The notes beneath the pieces were generated by a model that saw only the letters and a program-made list of their open reading frames with translations, had not been told where the DNA came from and ran no database searches. The translations under genes and the position numbers were made by a program. A stretch of 41,482 bases of DNA from assembly GCA_024636255.1 (NCBI GenBank), contig JAGXHK010000035.1, positions 1 through 41,482 on the forward strand, in the 5' to 3' direction. The first letter of the stretch is position 1, and the number at the start of each line of letters is the position of its first letter. This document shows positions 1-8,707 of the stretch, one piece after another. This DNA is from Desulfuromonadales bacterium (GTDB lineage: Bacteria; Desulfobacterota; Desulfuromonadia; Desulfuromonadales; Geoalkalibacteraceae).

Positions 1-1
1 C

Positions 2-550
2 CTGGGTTCCCGCGGCGTCGAGCTGCCCGAGGGCGCGCCCGAGGACCCGCCGTCCGCCGATACCGTCTGCGGGCTGGGCAACCGCAAGAACGAGGCGTTC
101 AACGAGGTGCTCGCGCGCGACGGCGTGACGGCGTATCCCGGCAGCGTGGCGCTGCTCGACCACCTGCGCGATCGCGAGGTGCCGCTGGCCGTGGTCTCCT
201 CCTCCGCCAATGCTCCCGCCGTGCTTGCGGCCGCGGGCCTGCTGGACCGCTTCGCGCACGTCGTCGACGGCCGGGTGGCCACGGCCGAGGGCCTGGCCGG
301 CAAGCCCTCGCCCGAGACGTTCCTGCACGCGGCCGCGCTGCTGGGCGCCGGACCGGAGCGCAGCGTCGTGCTGGAGGACGCCGTGTCCGGGGTGCAGGCC
401 GGGGCGGCCGGCGGCTTCGGCGACGTGATCGGCGTCGACCGCGGCGCCGGTGAGCAGGTGCTCCGAGGGGCCGGCGCCACGGTCGTGGTCGCCGACCTGG
501 CAGAGCTGGTGCCCGCGGCGTCGACCCGGGCGGGGCAGGGGCCCCGATGA
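2..550 (+). CDS. pgmB: Beta-phosphoglucomutase family HAD hydrolase, 5' end outside window
   Basis: The frame is open from the left edge, so the N-terminus with the DxD nucleophile motif is missing. What remains shows HAD motif II (VVSSSAN), the motif III lysine in GKPSPETF, and motif IV as VLEDAVSGVQAG. The run GLGNRKNEAF near the left edge is typical of beta-phosphoglucomutases, which convert beta-glucose-1-phosphate to glucose-6-phosphate. The stop overlaps the ATG of the next gene (ATGA at 547-550), and that gene is a GH65 enzyme. A GH65 phosphorylase releases beta-glucose-1-phosphate, so the pair forms a disaccharide phosphorolysis module. Base composition is extremely GC-rich with almost only G or C at third positions, unlike the genes after about 1.9 kb. 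I infer an actinobacterial source for this segment. Confidence 0.85.
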   Translation: MGSRGVELPEGAPEDPPSADTVCGLGNRKNEAFNEVLARDGVTAYPGSVALLDHLRDREVPLAVVSSSANAPAVLAAAGLLDRFAHVVDGRVATAEGLAGKPSPETFLHAAALLGAGPERSVVLEDAVSGVQAGAAGGFGDVIGVDRGAGEQVLRGAGATVVVADLAELVPAASTRAGQGPR

Positions 551-2994
551 GGCGCGAGGCCCCCCCGCTGGACCCCCGGCGCTGGCCCGCGGCCCCGTGG
601 CGGCTCGTCGAGACTGCTCACGAGCCCGCTGACCTCGGCGTCACCGAGACGCTCTTCAGCGTCGCGAACGGCTACCTCGGCATGCGCGGCAACCCCGAGG
701 AGGGCCGCGACGCGCACGCGCACGGCACCTTCATCAACGGCTTCCACGAGACCTGGGACATCCACCACGCCGAGGCCGCCTTCGGCTTCGCGCGCACCGG
801 CCAGACCATCGTCAACGTGCCGGACGCCAAGGTGCTCAAGCTCTACGTCGACGACGAGCCGCTGATCCTCGGCACGGCCGACCTCGAGCACTACGAGCGC
901 TCCCTCGACCTGCGCGACGGCGTGCTGCGCCGCTCGCTGATCTGGCGCACGCCCGCCGGCAAGCGGGTGCAGGTGGACTCCACGCGCACCGTCTCCATGG
1001 TGGAGCGGCACCTCGCGCTGTTCACCCTCGAGGTGACCATGCTCGGTGGCGACGCCCCGGTCGTCGTCTCCTCCCAGCTGATCAACCGGCAAGACGGCGA
1101 GGACGAGTACCACGTGAGCGAGCACGCGATGGGCAGCCGCGGCGACCCGCGCAAGGCGAGCCGCTTCCCGGCCCGCGTGCTGCTCCCGCGCATCTCCTAT
1201 GCGGACGCGTTGCGCACCACGCTCGGTTTCCAGTGCGCCCGCTCGGGCATGACCCTGTGCGTCGCCGCCGACCATGCCATCGAGACCGAGGACCACCACG
1301 AGGTCGTCCACCGGGCCGGGGACGACCTCGTCAAGGCGGTCTTCCGCGTCGACGCGACGCGCGGCAGGACGCTGCGCCTGACGAAGTACGTCAGCTACCA
1401 CACCTCCCGCGGCGTGCCGCCGCGCGAGCTCTCGGACCGGTGCGACCGGACGCTCGACCGCGCGCGCAGCCACGGCGTGGCGCACTACCACCGGGCCCAG
1501 CGGGAGTGGTTCGACGCGTTCTGGCGCGATGCCGACGTCGAGGTCGCCGCCCGGGTCGACGGCGGCGGCCCGGGGGCAGCGGGGATGCCCGCCCGCGACG
1601 GGCGGGTGGCCTCGCCCGAGGCGCTGCAGCAGACGGTCCGCTACAACATCTTCAACATCGCCCAGGCCAGCGCGCGGGCCGACCAGCAGGGCGTGCCCGC
1701 CAAGGGCGTCACCGGCTCGGGCTACGAGGGCCACTACTTCTGGGACGCGGAGGTCTACGTGCTCCCGTTCCTCGTCTACACCCAGCCAGAGATCGCCCGG
1801 AACCTGCTGCACTTCCGGCGCCGAATGCTGCGGGCGGCGCGGCAGCGCGCTCGCGAGATGGCCCACTTCGGCGCCCTCTTCCCCTGGCGCACCATCAACG
1901 GCGAGGAGGCTTCGGCATATTACGCCGCCGGAACCGCGCAGTACCATATCAACGCCGATATCATCTACGCGCTGCGCAAATACGTCGAAATCACCGACGA
2001 CAAAGCCCTGCTTTTCAATGAAGGGGCCGAGATGCTGGTGGAGACCGCCCGCTTGTGGCTCGATCTGGGCTTCTATTCCAAGCGCCAGAACGGCAAATTC
2101 TGCCTCCACGGCGTGACCGGGCCGGATGAATACAATACCGTGGTCAACAACAATGCCTACACCAACCTCATGGCCCGCGAAAATCTCTGGTGCGCAGCGC
2201 AAACCGTTCGTTACATGCGGGACAATTTCCCCGAGCACTTCCAGAACCTGAAGCACCGCACCGGCCTCGATTCCGGCGAGGTCGAGCAGTGGCAAAAGGC
2301 CGGCGACAGCATGTACATCCCGTACGATGAGGAGCTCGGGATCAATCCGCAGGACGACAACTTTCTCGATCGCGAGGTCTGGGACATCGAAGGCACGCCG
2401 CGCAGCCGGTTTCCCCTGCTGCTCTACTATCATCCGCTGGTCATCTATCGGCATCAGGTGATCAAGCAGGCCGACGTGGTGCTCGCCATGTTCCTGCTCG
2501 GCGATGAATTTTCCCTGGCACAGAAAAAACGCAATTTCGAGTATTACGACCCGCTGACCACCGGTGATTCGTCGCTCTCGGCCTGCATCCAGAGCATCAT
2601 CGCCACCGAAATCGGCGATATGGCGAATGCGCTCAAATACGCCCGCTACGCCGTGCTCATGGATCTTGCCGACGCGGGCGGCAACGTCAAGGACGGCTGC
2701 CACATCGCCTCGATGGGGGGAACCTGGATGGTCATGGTGCACGGCTTCGGCGGCATGCGCGATTACGGCGGGCAGATCAGCTTCACCCCGCGCCTGCCCG
2801 CCATCATGAACCGGCTGCGCTTTCGCCTGACGGTGGGCAATCAGCTGCTGGAGGTCGATGTGGCCCGCAAGGAGTGCACCTACCTTCTCAAGGAGGGGAC
2901 CGAGTTGCCCATCCTCCACATGGGCAAAGAAGTTCTGGTGCGGCGCGGCGAGAGCGTCACCCTGCCTGTTCGCCAGCCCGATTCAACTGAATAG
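547..2994 (+). CDS. GH65 family glycoside phosphorylase/hydrolase, composition mosaic
   Basis: This 815-residue protein has full GH65 length. Visible hallmarks are FWDAEVY near residue 398, GVTGPDEYN near 522-530 (Glu528 is the expected general acid), the phosphate/sugar-site run VIKQADVV, and a C-terminal DYGGQISFTPRLP segment. The family includes maltose, trehalose and kojibiose phosphorylases; the specificity cannot be read here. It overlaps the upstream phosphoglucomutase by 4 nt, a usual pairing. The odd feature is inside the frame. Up to about nt 1905 (residue ~455) codons are nearly all GC-ending, then abruptly AT-ending codons such as GCA, TAT, CAT, GAT, AAA and GAA become common and the rest matches the neighbouring genome. 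The reading frame and family alignment are uninterrupted, so the two halves are homologous pieces from different genomes, joined either naturally or by assembly. Confidence 0.9.
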   Translation: MRREAPPLDPRRWPAAPWRLVETAHEPADLGVTETLFSVANGYLGMRGNPEEGRDAHAHGTFINGFHETWDIHHAEAAFGFARTGQTIVNVPDAKVLKLYVDDEPLILGTADLEHYERSLDLRDGVLRRSLIWRTPAGKRVQVDSTRTVSMVERHLALFTLEVTMLGGDAPVVVSSQLINRQDGEDEYHVSEHAMGSRGDPRKASRFPARVLLPRISYADALRTTLGFQCARSGMTLCVAADHAIETEDHHEVVHRAGDDLVKAVFRVDATRGRTLRLTKYVSYHTSRGVPPRELSDRCDRTLDRARSHGVAHYHRAQREWFDAFWRDADVEVAARVDGGGPGAAGMPARDGRVASPEALQQTVRYNIFNIAQASARADQQGVPAKGVTGSGYEGHYFWDAEVYVLPFLVYTQPEIARNLLHFRRRMLRAARQRAREMAHFGALFPWRTINGEEASAYYAAGTAQYHINADIIYALRKYVEITDDKALLFNEGAEMLVETARLWLDLGFYSKRQNGKFCLHGVTGPDEYNTVVNNNAYTNLMARENLWCAAQTVRYMRDNFPEHFQNLKHRTGLDSGEVEQWQKAGDSMYIPYDEELGINPQDDNFLDREVWDIEGTPRSRFPLLLYYHPLVIYRHQVIKQADVVLAMFLLGDEFSLAQKKRNFEYYDPLTTGDSSLSACIQSIIATEIGDMANALKYARYAVLMDLADAGGNVKDGCHIASMGGTWMVMVHGFGGMRDYGGQISFTPRLPAIMNRLRFRLTVGNQLLEVDVARKECTYLLKEGTELPILHMGKEVLVRRGESVTLPVRQPDSTE

Positions 2995-3783
2995 CCGCTG
3001 CCACTGCTGTACGGTCAGGGCGTTGCGAAGATCGAAAATGATGGCCAGCAGTTTCTGGAAGATGGCGTCCTGCGCGCTGTCAAAGCGCTCGAGCCCGACC
3101 CGGAAAGAATCCGGGCGCGCATCGTAGCTGGCAAAAAGGCGCGAGAGCTGGCTTGCGGCGAGCTCAGCCTGCCGGTCAAGAGTCGCGGATTCTCGCTCGG
3201 CGCGCTCCAGAACGGCCAGAGCGTGGCTGCGCGCCGCCGGATCGCTAAGAGCGGTGCCGATTCTCGTTTCAAGCGCGCTGATGGTTTCGCGCAGGCTGCG
3301 GGGATCTTCCGGAGTAAAAAAAGGGGCCTGGTCGTCGCGCTCCGTCAGTGTCCGCCACTGTTCGCGATCGGCCATGGCTTTGAGCGTGAACAGATTGTCC
3401 ACCAGGTCCCGCCACAGCGCCCGGCGCTCGTTCTCGTAACCGGCCCGCAGGGTCTGAAACTCTTCCCGGACGCTCGCCGGATCGGCGATCAGCCTGGCAA
3501 GATCGCGGTTATAGCTGCGGGTCTCTTGCTCGAGCTCAATCGCCAGCTGCTCCATCCACTCGGCAAGCGAGCCCATCTGCGCCGCGCGCTGAGCCGGGGT
3601 GACCACGACCGGGATACGCGCCTTGAACTCGCTCAGCATCCTGGGAGGCTCCGGAGCCTGCATTGCCGGCTGCGTGGGCAGTGCAGCCTTCTCCTGCGGC
3701 CGTGCACAGGCGACAAGCAAAAGGGCGGCGACCAGTATCCAGAGGGGTTTGCTCCAGTATCGGATGTTTTTCTTCTCTGCCAT
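2983..3783 (-). CDS. Predicted lipoprotein, helical, unknown function
   Basis: This is a 266-residue protein with a short basic N-terminus, a hydrophobic stretch and a lipobox LLLVACA, so the mature protein should be anchored through Cys near residue 26. The rest is rich in Glu, Arg, Leu and Ala with heptad-like spacing and is probably all helical. I recognise no enzyme motif and cannot name a family. The start is supported by GGAGAG just upstream of the ATG. Its 3' end overlaps that of the convergent GH65 gene by 12 nt. Codon use fits the resident genome. Confidence 0.75.
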   Translation of the reverse strand: MAEKKNIRYWSKPLWILVAALLLVACARPQEKAALPTQPAMQAPEPPRMLSEFKARIPVVVTPAQRAAQMGSLAEWMEQLAIELEQETRSYNRDLARLIADPASVREEFQTLRAGYENERRALWRDLVDNLFTLKAMADREQWRTLTERDDQAPFFTPEDPRSLRETISALETRIGTALSDPAARSHALAVLERAERESATLDRQAELAASQLSRLFASYDARPDSFRVGLERFDSAQDAIFQKLLAIIFDLRNALTVQQWQRLFS

Positions 3784-3893
3784 CGTTCTCTCCTCAATGA
3801 GCCATTTTCATCGACAATCCGCCAGGAGCGGTCAAATCTGCCATGCGTTTTAGCCGGCAGAACGAGAATTGTTTGCCGTGCATTTTGCGTCTC

Positions 3894-4805
3894 TCATCTT
3901 TGCTGCCTCGCATCCCTTCTTTCATGCAAGGCTCTGCATACAGCCTCTTCAAATCCTGTCAATTCAAAGGGGAGTAACTCCCGGATCCGTGTGTCGTTGC
4001 ACACGACATCATTTTGTACACCGGAAATAAGTGCCTGGGCCAGGCCGGTTTTTACCGGCGTGACCAGACCGATCCAGCGGGCGATGGCGCGGGGCAGAAG
4101 CGGGGGTACCGGAGCCGCGAGATGCGTACTGCCAAGGACCGCCGCAAAGCGCTCAAGCATTTCATAATAGGTCATGACCTCAGGGCCGCCGATATCGAAG
4201 GTATCCCCCCCGGTGCGCTCCTCGTACAGGCAGCCGACCAGGTAGCGGATCACATCGTCCACGGCGATCGGTTGACAGCGCGCCTGCAGCCAGTGATGCT
4301 CTGGAAGCACCGGCATGGTGCGCACCAGAAAGCGGATCATCTCATAGGATGACCCGCCAGCGCCAATAATCACACCGGAGCGCAGAACCGTAGTCTGAAA
4401 ACGTCCACTGCGCAGGATCTCTGCGACCTGCTGGCGACTCTGAAGGTGCTCGGAGAGGCCCGCTCCCGATTCGCCCAGCCCCGAGAGATAGATCACCCGG
4501 CGCACTCCGGCCTGCTCGGCCGCCTCTGCGAAATGGGTCGCCGCCCGTGCCTCGGTATCGCTGAAGCTCTTCTCTTCGCCCATAGAATGCACCAGATAGT
4601 AGGCCACATCGACGCCTGCCAGGGGGCCGTCCAGACTCTGGCGCTGGAGCAGATCGCCGGTCGCCTGCTCCACATCCGCGGGGAAGCTGTGACCGGCGTT
4701 TCTGGAAAGAGTTCTCACGCGCACATTGTCCGCAAGCAGGGCAGGGACCAGGCGTCTGCCGATAAATCCGGTGGCTCCGGAGACAAGTACGGTGCCGATG
4801 CTCAT
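3894..4805 (-). CDS. Atypical short-chain dehydrogenase/NAD(P)-binding epimerase-like protein
   Basis: The 303-residue protein opens with a Rossmann beta-strand and the glycine motif GATGFIGRRL, followed by an acidic strand and GDL, the pattern of extended/atypical SDR proteins. The run AYYLVHSM and the later YLSGLGE are typical of the NmrA-like or 'SDR a5' group found in many bacteria; a canonical YxxxK active site is not obvious, so it may be a redox sensor or a quinone or sugar-nucleotide related protein. AAGGACG precedes the ATG. It is transcribed alone, with a ~110-bp spacer to the downstream lipoprotein gene and a ~200-bp spacer to the divergent Mla operon. Confidence 0.75.
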   Translation of the reverse strand: MSIGTVLVSGATGFIGRRLVPALLADNVRVRTLSRNAGHSFPADVEQATGDLLQRQSLDGPLAGVDVAYYLVHSMGEEKSFSDTEARAATHFAEAAEQAGVRRVIYLSGLGESGAGLSEHLQSRQQVAEILRSGRFQTTVLRSGVIIGAGGSSYEMIRFLVRTMPVLPEHHWLQARCQPIAVDDVIRYLVGCLYEERTGGDTFDIGGPEVMTYYEMLERFAAVLGSTHLAAPVPPLLPRAIARWIGLVTPVKTGLAQALISGVQNDVVCNDTRIRELLPFELTGFEEAVCRALHERRDARQQR

Positions 4806-5006
4806 TTGCGTCGTCCTTTGCGGCTAAAGCTCCGTTTTAAGTCTATCTCTCTCATCATCCTGCGCAATAGACCCGGAACGCTGCGGTTCCGCTCTGCCTT
4901 TCGCGTCGCTGCACCTTGCCAGGGGGGCATTCCCATGGTAATTTTCAGAGCAAGATACCGGGGATTCAAGCAGTTTACCTGATTGCCAAGCGACGGGCCA
5001 GAGGCG

Positions 5007-6143
5007 ATGCAGACAGATCAGGATTGCGCGCAGTTCGAAATTCATCGCGGCGCAGAGGGAAGAGTCGAGCTGGAACTCTCAGGCCGCTGGACCATGCAGA
5101 GCCGGCTGCCCGATCGCGAACTGCTGGCAGCAATCTGCCAACCCGAAGTCAGACAGCTGGCTTATCGGACTCGGGATCTCGAGGCCTGGGACAGCATCCT
5201 GATCACTCTTCTGCGCCGGATCGAGAGAGCCTGCGGAGCGCGGGGAGTGGCCGTCGATCGCTCGGGCCTGCTCGAGAGCATCCGCCGCATGCTGCAGATG
5301 GCTGAGGCCGTTCCCGAGCGCCAAGGCGCCCGGCGCGAGGACAAAAAGAACCCCTTCGTCATAAACGTGGGGGAGCAAACCCTCGATCTGGGCCAGAGAT
5401 CTCTCGACACTCTGGCCTTTCTTGGTGATACGACACGCAGCATCGGGCGCTTTTTCACCGGCCGGGCCCGCTTTCGCCGCCGCGATCTGCTGCTCTATAT
5501 CCAGGAGAGCGGCGCCAATGCTTTTCCCATCGTCACGCTGATCAGCCTGCTGGTCGGGCTGATCCTGGCGTTCGTCGGGGCGGTCCAGCTGCAGATGTTC
5601 GGCGCAGAGATCTTCATCGCCAACGCCGTGGGGCTGGGGATGGCCCGCGATATGGGAGCGATGATGACCGGCATCATCATGGCCGGACGCACCGGCGCAG
5701 CCTTTGCCGCCCAGCTCGGCACCATGCAGGTCAATGAGGAGATCGACGCGCTGCGCACCCTGGGGATCTCGCCGATAGATTTTCTGGTGCTGCCGCGCAT
5801 ACTCGCTCTGACCCTGATGCTGCCGCTGCTCACCATCTATGCGGATCTGATGGGCATCATCGGCGGCTCTTTCGTCGGCGTTTTTCTTTTCGATATCACC
5901 CCGATGCAGTATTTTATCCAGACCCGCGACTCGGTCGCGCTGAATCATTTCTGGGTTGGACTCGCAAAAAGCGGCGTCTATGGAGTGATCGTCGCGCTTG
6001 CCGGCTGCCTGCGCGGCATGCAGTGCGGCCGCAGCGCAATGGCGGTGGGAGGCGCAGCCACCTCGGCTGTGGTTACGGGGATCGTCTGGATTGTGGTCTC
6101 GTGTGCCATACTGACGGTGATGTTTCACATGCTCGGGATATGA
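5007..6143 (+). CDS. mlaE: MlaE-type lipid ABC transporter permease with fused N-terminal STAS-like domain
   Basis: This is the inner-membrane permease of an Mla/MCE-type phospholipid transporter. Residues ~1-90 look like a degenerate STAS domain (VELELSGRWTM and a later WDSILITLL run), a role done by separate MlaB in E. coli. The permease domain follows, with five or so hydrophobic segments and the family signature GRTGAAFAAQLGTMQVNEE continued by IDALRTLGISPIDFLVLPR. I chose ATG 5007 because the STAS-like domain begins right there; a TTG at 4983 is also open but has no ribosome-binding site. It is the first gene of a four-gene operon (mlaE, mlaF, mlaD, auxiliary lipoprotein). No separate mlaB or periplasmic mlaC is present. 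Confidence 0.9.
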   Translation: MQTDQDCAQFEIHRGAEGRVELELSGRWTMQSRLPDRELLAAICQPEVRQLAYRTRDLEAWDSILITLLRRIERACGARGVAVDRSGLLESIRRMLQMAEAVPERQGARREDKKNPFVINVGEQTLDLGQRSLDTLAFLGDTTRSIGRFFTGRARFRRRDLLLYIQESGANAFPIVTLISLLVGLILAFVGAVQLQMFGAEIFIANAVGLGMARDMGAMMTGIIMAGRTGAAFAAQLGTMQVNEEIDALRTLGISPIDFLVLPRILALTLMLPLLTIYADLMGIIGGSFVGVFLFDITPMQYFIQTRDSVALNHFWVGLAKSGVYGVIVALAGCLRGMQCGRSAMAVGGAATSAVVTGIVWIVVSCAILTVMFHMLGI

Positions 6144-6192
6144 ACGCGTGGTGTTCGAATGGGGCGCGATGGACAAACGTGAGGATAAATCC

Positions 6193-6996
6193 GTGAACGG
6201 CTGCGAGAACACTGGCGGGGAGCGCGAAAAAGCGCAGCCGCACATCCGGGTGGAAAATCTCACCATGGCGTACGGGGACTTCGTCATCCAGCGTGATCTT
6301 AATTTTACCATCCGCCGCGGCGATATCTTCATCATCATGGGCGGCAGCGGCTGCGGCAAAAGCACTCTGCTGCGCCACCTTGTCGGTCTCCATCGCCCCG
6401 CGGCCGGGCGGGTCGATTTCGACGGCATCGATTTCTGGGCCGTTGAGGATGCCGAGCGCGCCCGCCTCATGCGCCTCTGCGGCGTTCTCTATCAGCGCGG
6501 CGCGTTGTGGAGTTCGCTGACACTGGCCGAGAACATCGCTCTGCCGCTGCAGGAGTACACCAGGCTCAATTCGGCTCAGATTCGCGAACTCGCCTCTCTC
6601 AAGCTCTCCCTTGTGGGGCTGACCGGCTTCGAGGACTATTATCCTGCAGAAATCAGCGGCGGGATGCAGAAGCGAGCCGCGCTGGCCCGCGCCATGGCTC
6701 TTGATCCCGAGGTCCTTTTTTTCGATGAGCCCTCGGCAGGGCTCGACCCGATCAGCGCTCGCATGCTCGACGACCTGATCATCGAACTGCGTGAAAGCCT
6801 GGGGGCGACAGTGGTGGTGGTGACGCATGAGCTGGCGAGCATCTTTGCCATCGGCAGCGATTCAATCTTTCTCGATGCGGAGACGAAAACCATAATCGCC
6901 CAGGGGCCGCCGCGAGACCTGCTCGAACAATGTTCTGAGCCCAGGGTGCGTCAATTCCTGACCCGCGGGGAAGAAAAGAAGAAGGGAGATTCATGA
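6193..6996 (+). CDS. mlaF: MlaF-type lipid ABC transporter ATP-binding protein
   Basis: This ATPase powers lipid transport by the MlaE permease. It shows Walker A GGSGCGKST, the ABC signature ISGGMQKRAALARA, Walker B EVLFFDEPSAGLDP and the switch histidine in VVVTHEL. ISGGMQKR is the form seen in MlaF proteins. GTG 6193 has GAGG eight bases upstream and is my preferred start (267 residues); in-frame GTG 6148 and ATG 6169 are possible but lack good ribosome-binding sites. Its stop overlaps the mlaD start (ATGA), so the two are probably translationally coupled. Confidence 0.9.
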   Translation: MNGCENTGGEREKAQPHIRVENLTMAYGDFVIQRDLNFTIRRGDIFIIMGGSGCGKSTLLRHLVGLHRPAAGRVDFDGIDFWAVEDAERARLMRLCGVLYQRGALWSSLTLAENIALPLQEYTRLNSAQIRELASLKLSLVGLTGFEDYYPAEISGGMQKRAALARAMALDPEVLFFDEPSAGLDPISARMLDDLIIELRESLGATVVVVTHELASIFAIGSDSIFLDAETKTIIAQGPPRDLLEQCSEPRVRQFLTRGEEKKKGDS

Positions 6997-7979
6997 GCAA
7001 AAAAGCGAATCCGGCTCTGATCGGCGCCTTTGTTATTGGCGCTCTGATCCTTCTGGCCGCCGCGGTTATCGTGCTCGGCACGGGCAGGCTGTTCAAGGAG
7101 CACCCCCGGCTCGTGCTCTATTTCCCCGGTTCGGTGCAGGGTCTGAACATTGGCGCGCCTGTGGTTTTTCGCGGCGTCAAGGTGGGGACGGTTAGCGATA
7201 TCCGACTCCAGTTCGACGAGCAGGATGTTTCGTTTCGCATTCCGGTGGTCATTGAAGTTGATCCCGAGCGCATCAACCTGATCGACGGCGTTCAGGACCC
7301 GCTCAAGACCGAGCCCGGCGCCTTTGTCGACCGGCTGGTCGCCAGGGGACTGCGCGCCCAACTGCAGATGCAAAGCCTGGTCACCGGACAACTGCTGATC
7401 CAGCTCGATATGCGCCCGGATAAAGAGCCGCGCTTCGCTCAGGTCGAGACCGCATATCCGCAGATCCCGACCATCCCCTCGCAATTCGAGCAAATCACCC
7501 GGACCATCGAAAGCATTCCCCTTGAAGATGTTATTGAGCAGGCGCTTTCCGCCCTGGAGGGGATCGAGCGCGTGATCAACTCGCCCGAGCTCGCCAGAAG
7601 CATCCGCGGCGTGGACGAGACCCTGCAGGACGTGCGTGGGCTGGTGCGCAACATGAACGAGCGCCTGGGCACCACGGATGCCGCCATGCAGAGCACGCTC
7701 GCCGAGGTGCGTGCCTTGGTCACCGATCTCGACCGCCAGGTCGAACCGCTGGCGCTGAGCCTGCGCGAGACATCCGAGACCGCACAAGAAACCTTTGCCG
7801 CCGCCCATGATGCCATGGGGAACCTGGACGCCGTACTCGGCGAAAATTCCGAAGTCCGCTACCGCCTCCTGCAGACGCTCGAGGAAGCCGGCGCCGCGGC
7901 GCGCTCTTTGCGCGTGCTGACCGACTATCTCGAGCGGCATCCCGATGCCCTGCTGCGAGGCCGCCCTCAAGGAGAATAA
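6993..7979 (+). CDS. mlaD: MlaD-type MCE domain protein, membrane anchored
   Basis: The 328-residue protein has one N-terminal transmembrane helix (residues ~8-28) followed by an MCE domain, recognisable by LVLYFPGSVQGLNIGAPV and FRGVKVGTVSDI. MCE proteins form hexameric rings that receive lipid in the periplasm. The C-terminal half (residues ~150-310) is helical and coiled-coil-like, as in longer MCE proteins that bridge part of the periplasm. GAAGGGAGA precedes the ATG, and the start overlaps the mlaF stop. It is longer than E. coli MlaD (about 180 residues), consistent with a PqiB/YebT-like or deltaproteobacterial variant. Confidence 0.9.
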   Translation: MSKKANPALIGAFVIGALILLAAAVIVLGTGRLFKEHPRLVLYFPGSVQGLNIGAPVVFRGVKVGTVSDIRLQFDEQDVSFRIPVVIEVDPERINLIDGVQDPLKTEPGAFVDRLVARGLRAQLQMQSLVTGQLLIQLDMRPDKEPRFAQVETAYPQIPTIPSQFEQITRTIESIPLEDVIEQALSALEGIERVINSPELARSIRGVDETLQDVRGLVRNMNERLGTTDAAMQSTLAEVRALVTDLDRQVEPLALSLRETSETAQETFAAAHDAMGNLDAVLGENSEVRYRLLQTLEEAGAAARSLRVLTDYLERHPDALLRGRPQGE

Positions 7980-7981
7980 TC

Positions 7982-8608
7982 ATGCTGCTGCAGCGCCTTG
8001 TGTTGCTGGCTCGCTATGCGACGCTGTCTCTATCGCTACTTCTGACCGGCTGTATCACCCTTGGCAGCGCCCCTGGTGAGCCGACCCGGCACTTCACGCT
8101 CCATGCCCTGAGCGAAAGCAGAGCCACACCGGCCGAATCCAGCACGCAGGGCCTGACGATCGGCGTCGGTCCCATCGACCTGCCCTCGTATCTGGAGCGG
8201 CCGCAGATCGTCACCATGCGCCAGCAAAGCGAATATGAACTCTCATCCTCCGCCCAATGGGGCGAACCTCTCAGCGAGAATGTAAAGCGGGTGCTCGCGG
8301 CGAACCTGCGCGAACTGCTGGCCACCGACCGGGTCGTCCTCTTTCCCTGGCGACGGGCCATACCGGTCGATCTGCAGGTGGTTGCCGATATCCAGCGCTT
8401 CGACGCCGGACCGGATGATCAGGCGCGGCTGGTGGTGAACTGGTCGATTCTCGATGCGAAGGGGCAATTGCTTGAGATGCAACAGAGACGATATCAGGAA
8501 CAGGTGGGCGATATCAACGAGCCCGCGGCCGTAGTGGCGGCTCTGAGCCGACTTCTGGCCGGCTTGAGCCGCGATTTTGCCGATGCGATCTTGCGCGCCG
8601 GTACGTGA
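7982..8608 (+). CDS. ABC-type transport auxiliary lipoprotein, PqiC-like
   Basis: This 208-residue lipoprotein (lipobox LLLTGC after a hydrophobic N-terminus) has the fold signature of the ABC_trans_aux/PqiC family: FTLHAL after the Cys, IGVGPIDLPSYLERPQIV, and a WGEPLSENVKRVLAANL run. Family members are outer-membrane lipoproteins encoded with MCE transporters and are thought to dock the lipid channel at the outer membrane. It starts two bases after mlaD, with AAGGAGA directly upstream, and closes the operon. Confidence 0.85.
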   Translation: MLLQRLVLLARYATLSLSLLLTGCITLGSAPGEPTRHFTLHALSESRATPAESSTQGLTIGVGPIDLPSYLERPQIVTMRQQSEYELSSSAQWGEPLSENVKRVLAANLRELLATDRVVLFPWRRAIPVDLQVVADIQRFDAGPDDQARLVVNWSILDAKGQLLEMQQRRYQEQVGDINEPAAVVAALSRLLAGLSRDFADAILRAGT

Positions 8609-8673
8609 ACAGGGCCGCCGGGCAGATTCCTTTCGGCGCCCTGAGCCGGGAGACATCACCTGAGGAGAATGCC

Positions 8674-8703
8674 GCCGCCTTTGCACATGCAGGCAAAGGC
8701 GGC
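8674..8703. terminator. Hairpin between convergent genes, probable bidirectional terminator
   Basis: There is an 11-bp perfect inverted repeat (GCCGCCTTTGC / GCAAAGGCGGC) with an 8-nt loop, extended by partly matching GAGAA/TTCTC flanks. It sits between the Mla-operon lipoprotein and the convergent lipoprotein gene. There is no T-tract on either side, so its terminator strength is uncertain. Confidence 0.5.
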
Positions 8704-8707
8704 GTTC

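Noticed and set aside
5079-6470. 463-residue minus-strand open frame antisense to mlaE and mlaF
   Set aside because: Low-complexity His/Gln/Arg-rich composition typical of GC-rich antisense frames; the plus strand carries clear Mla proteins.
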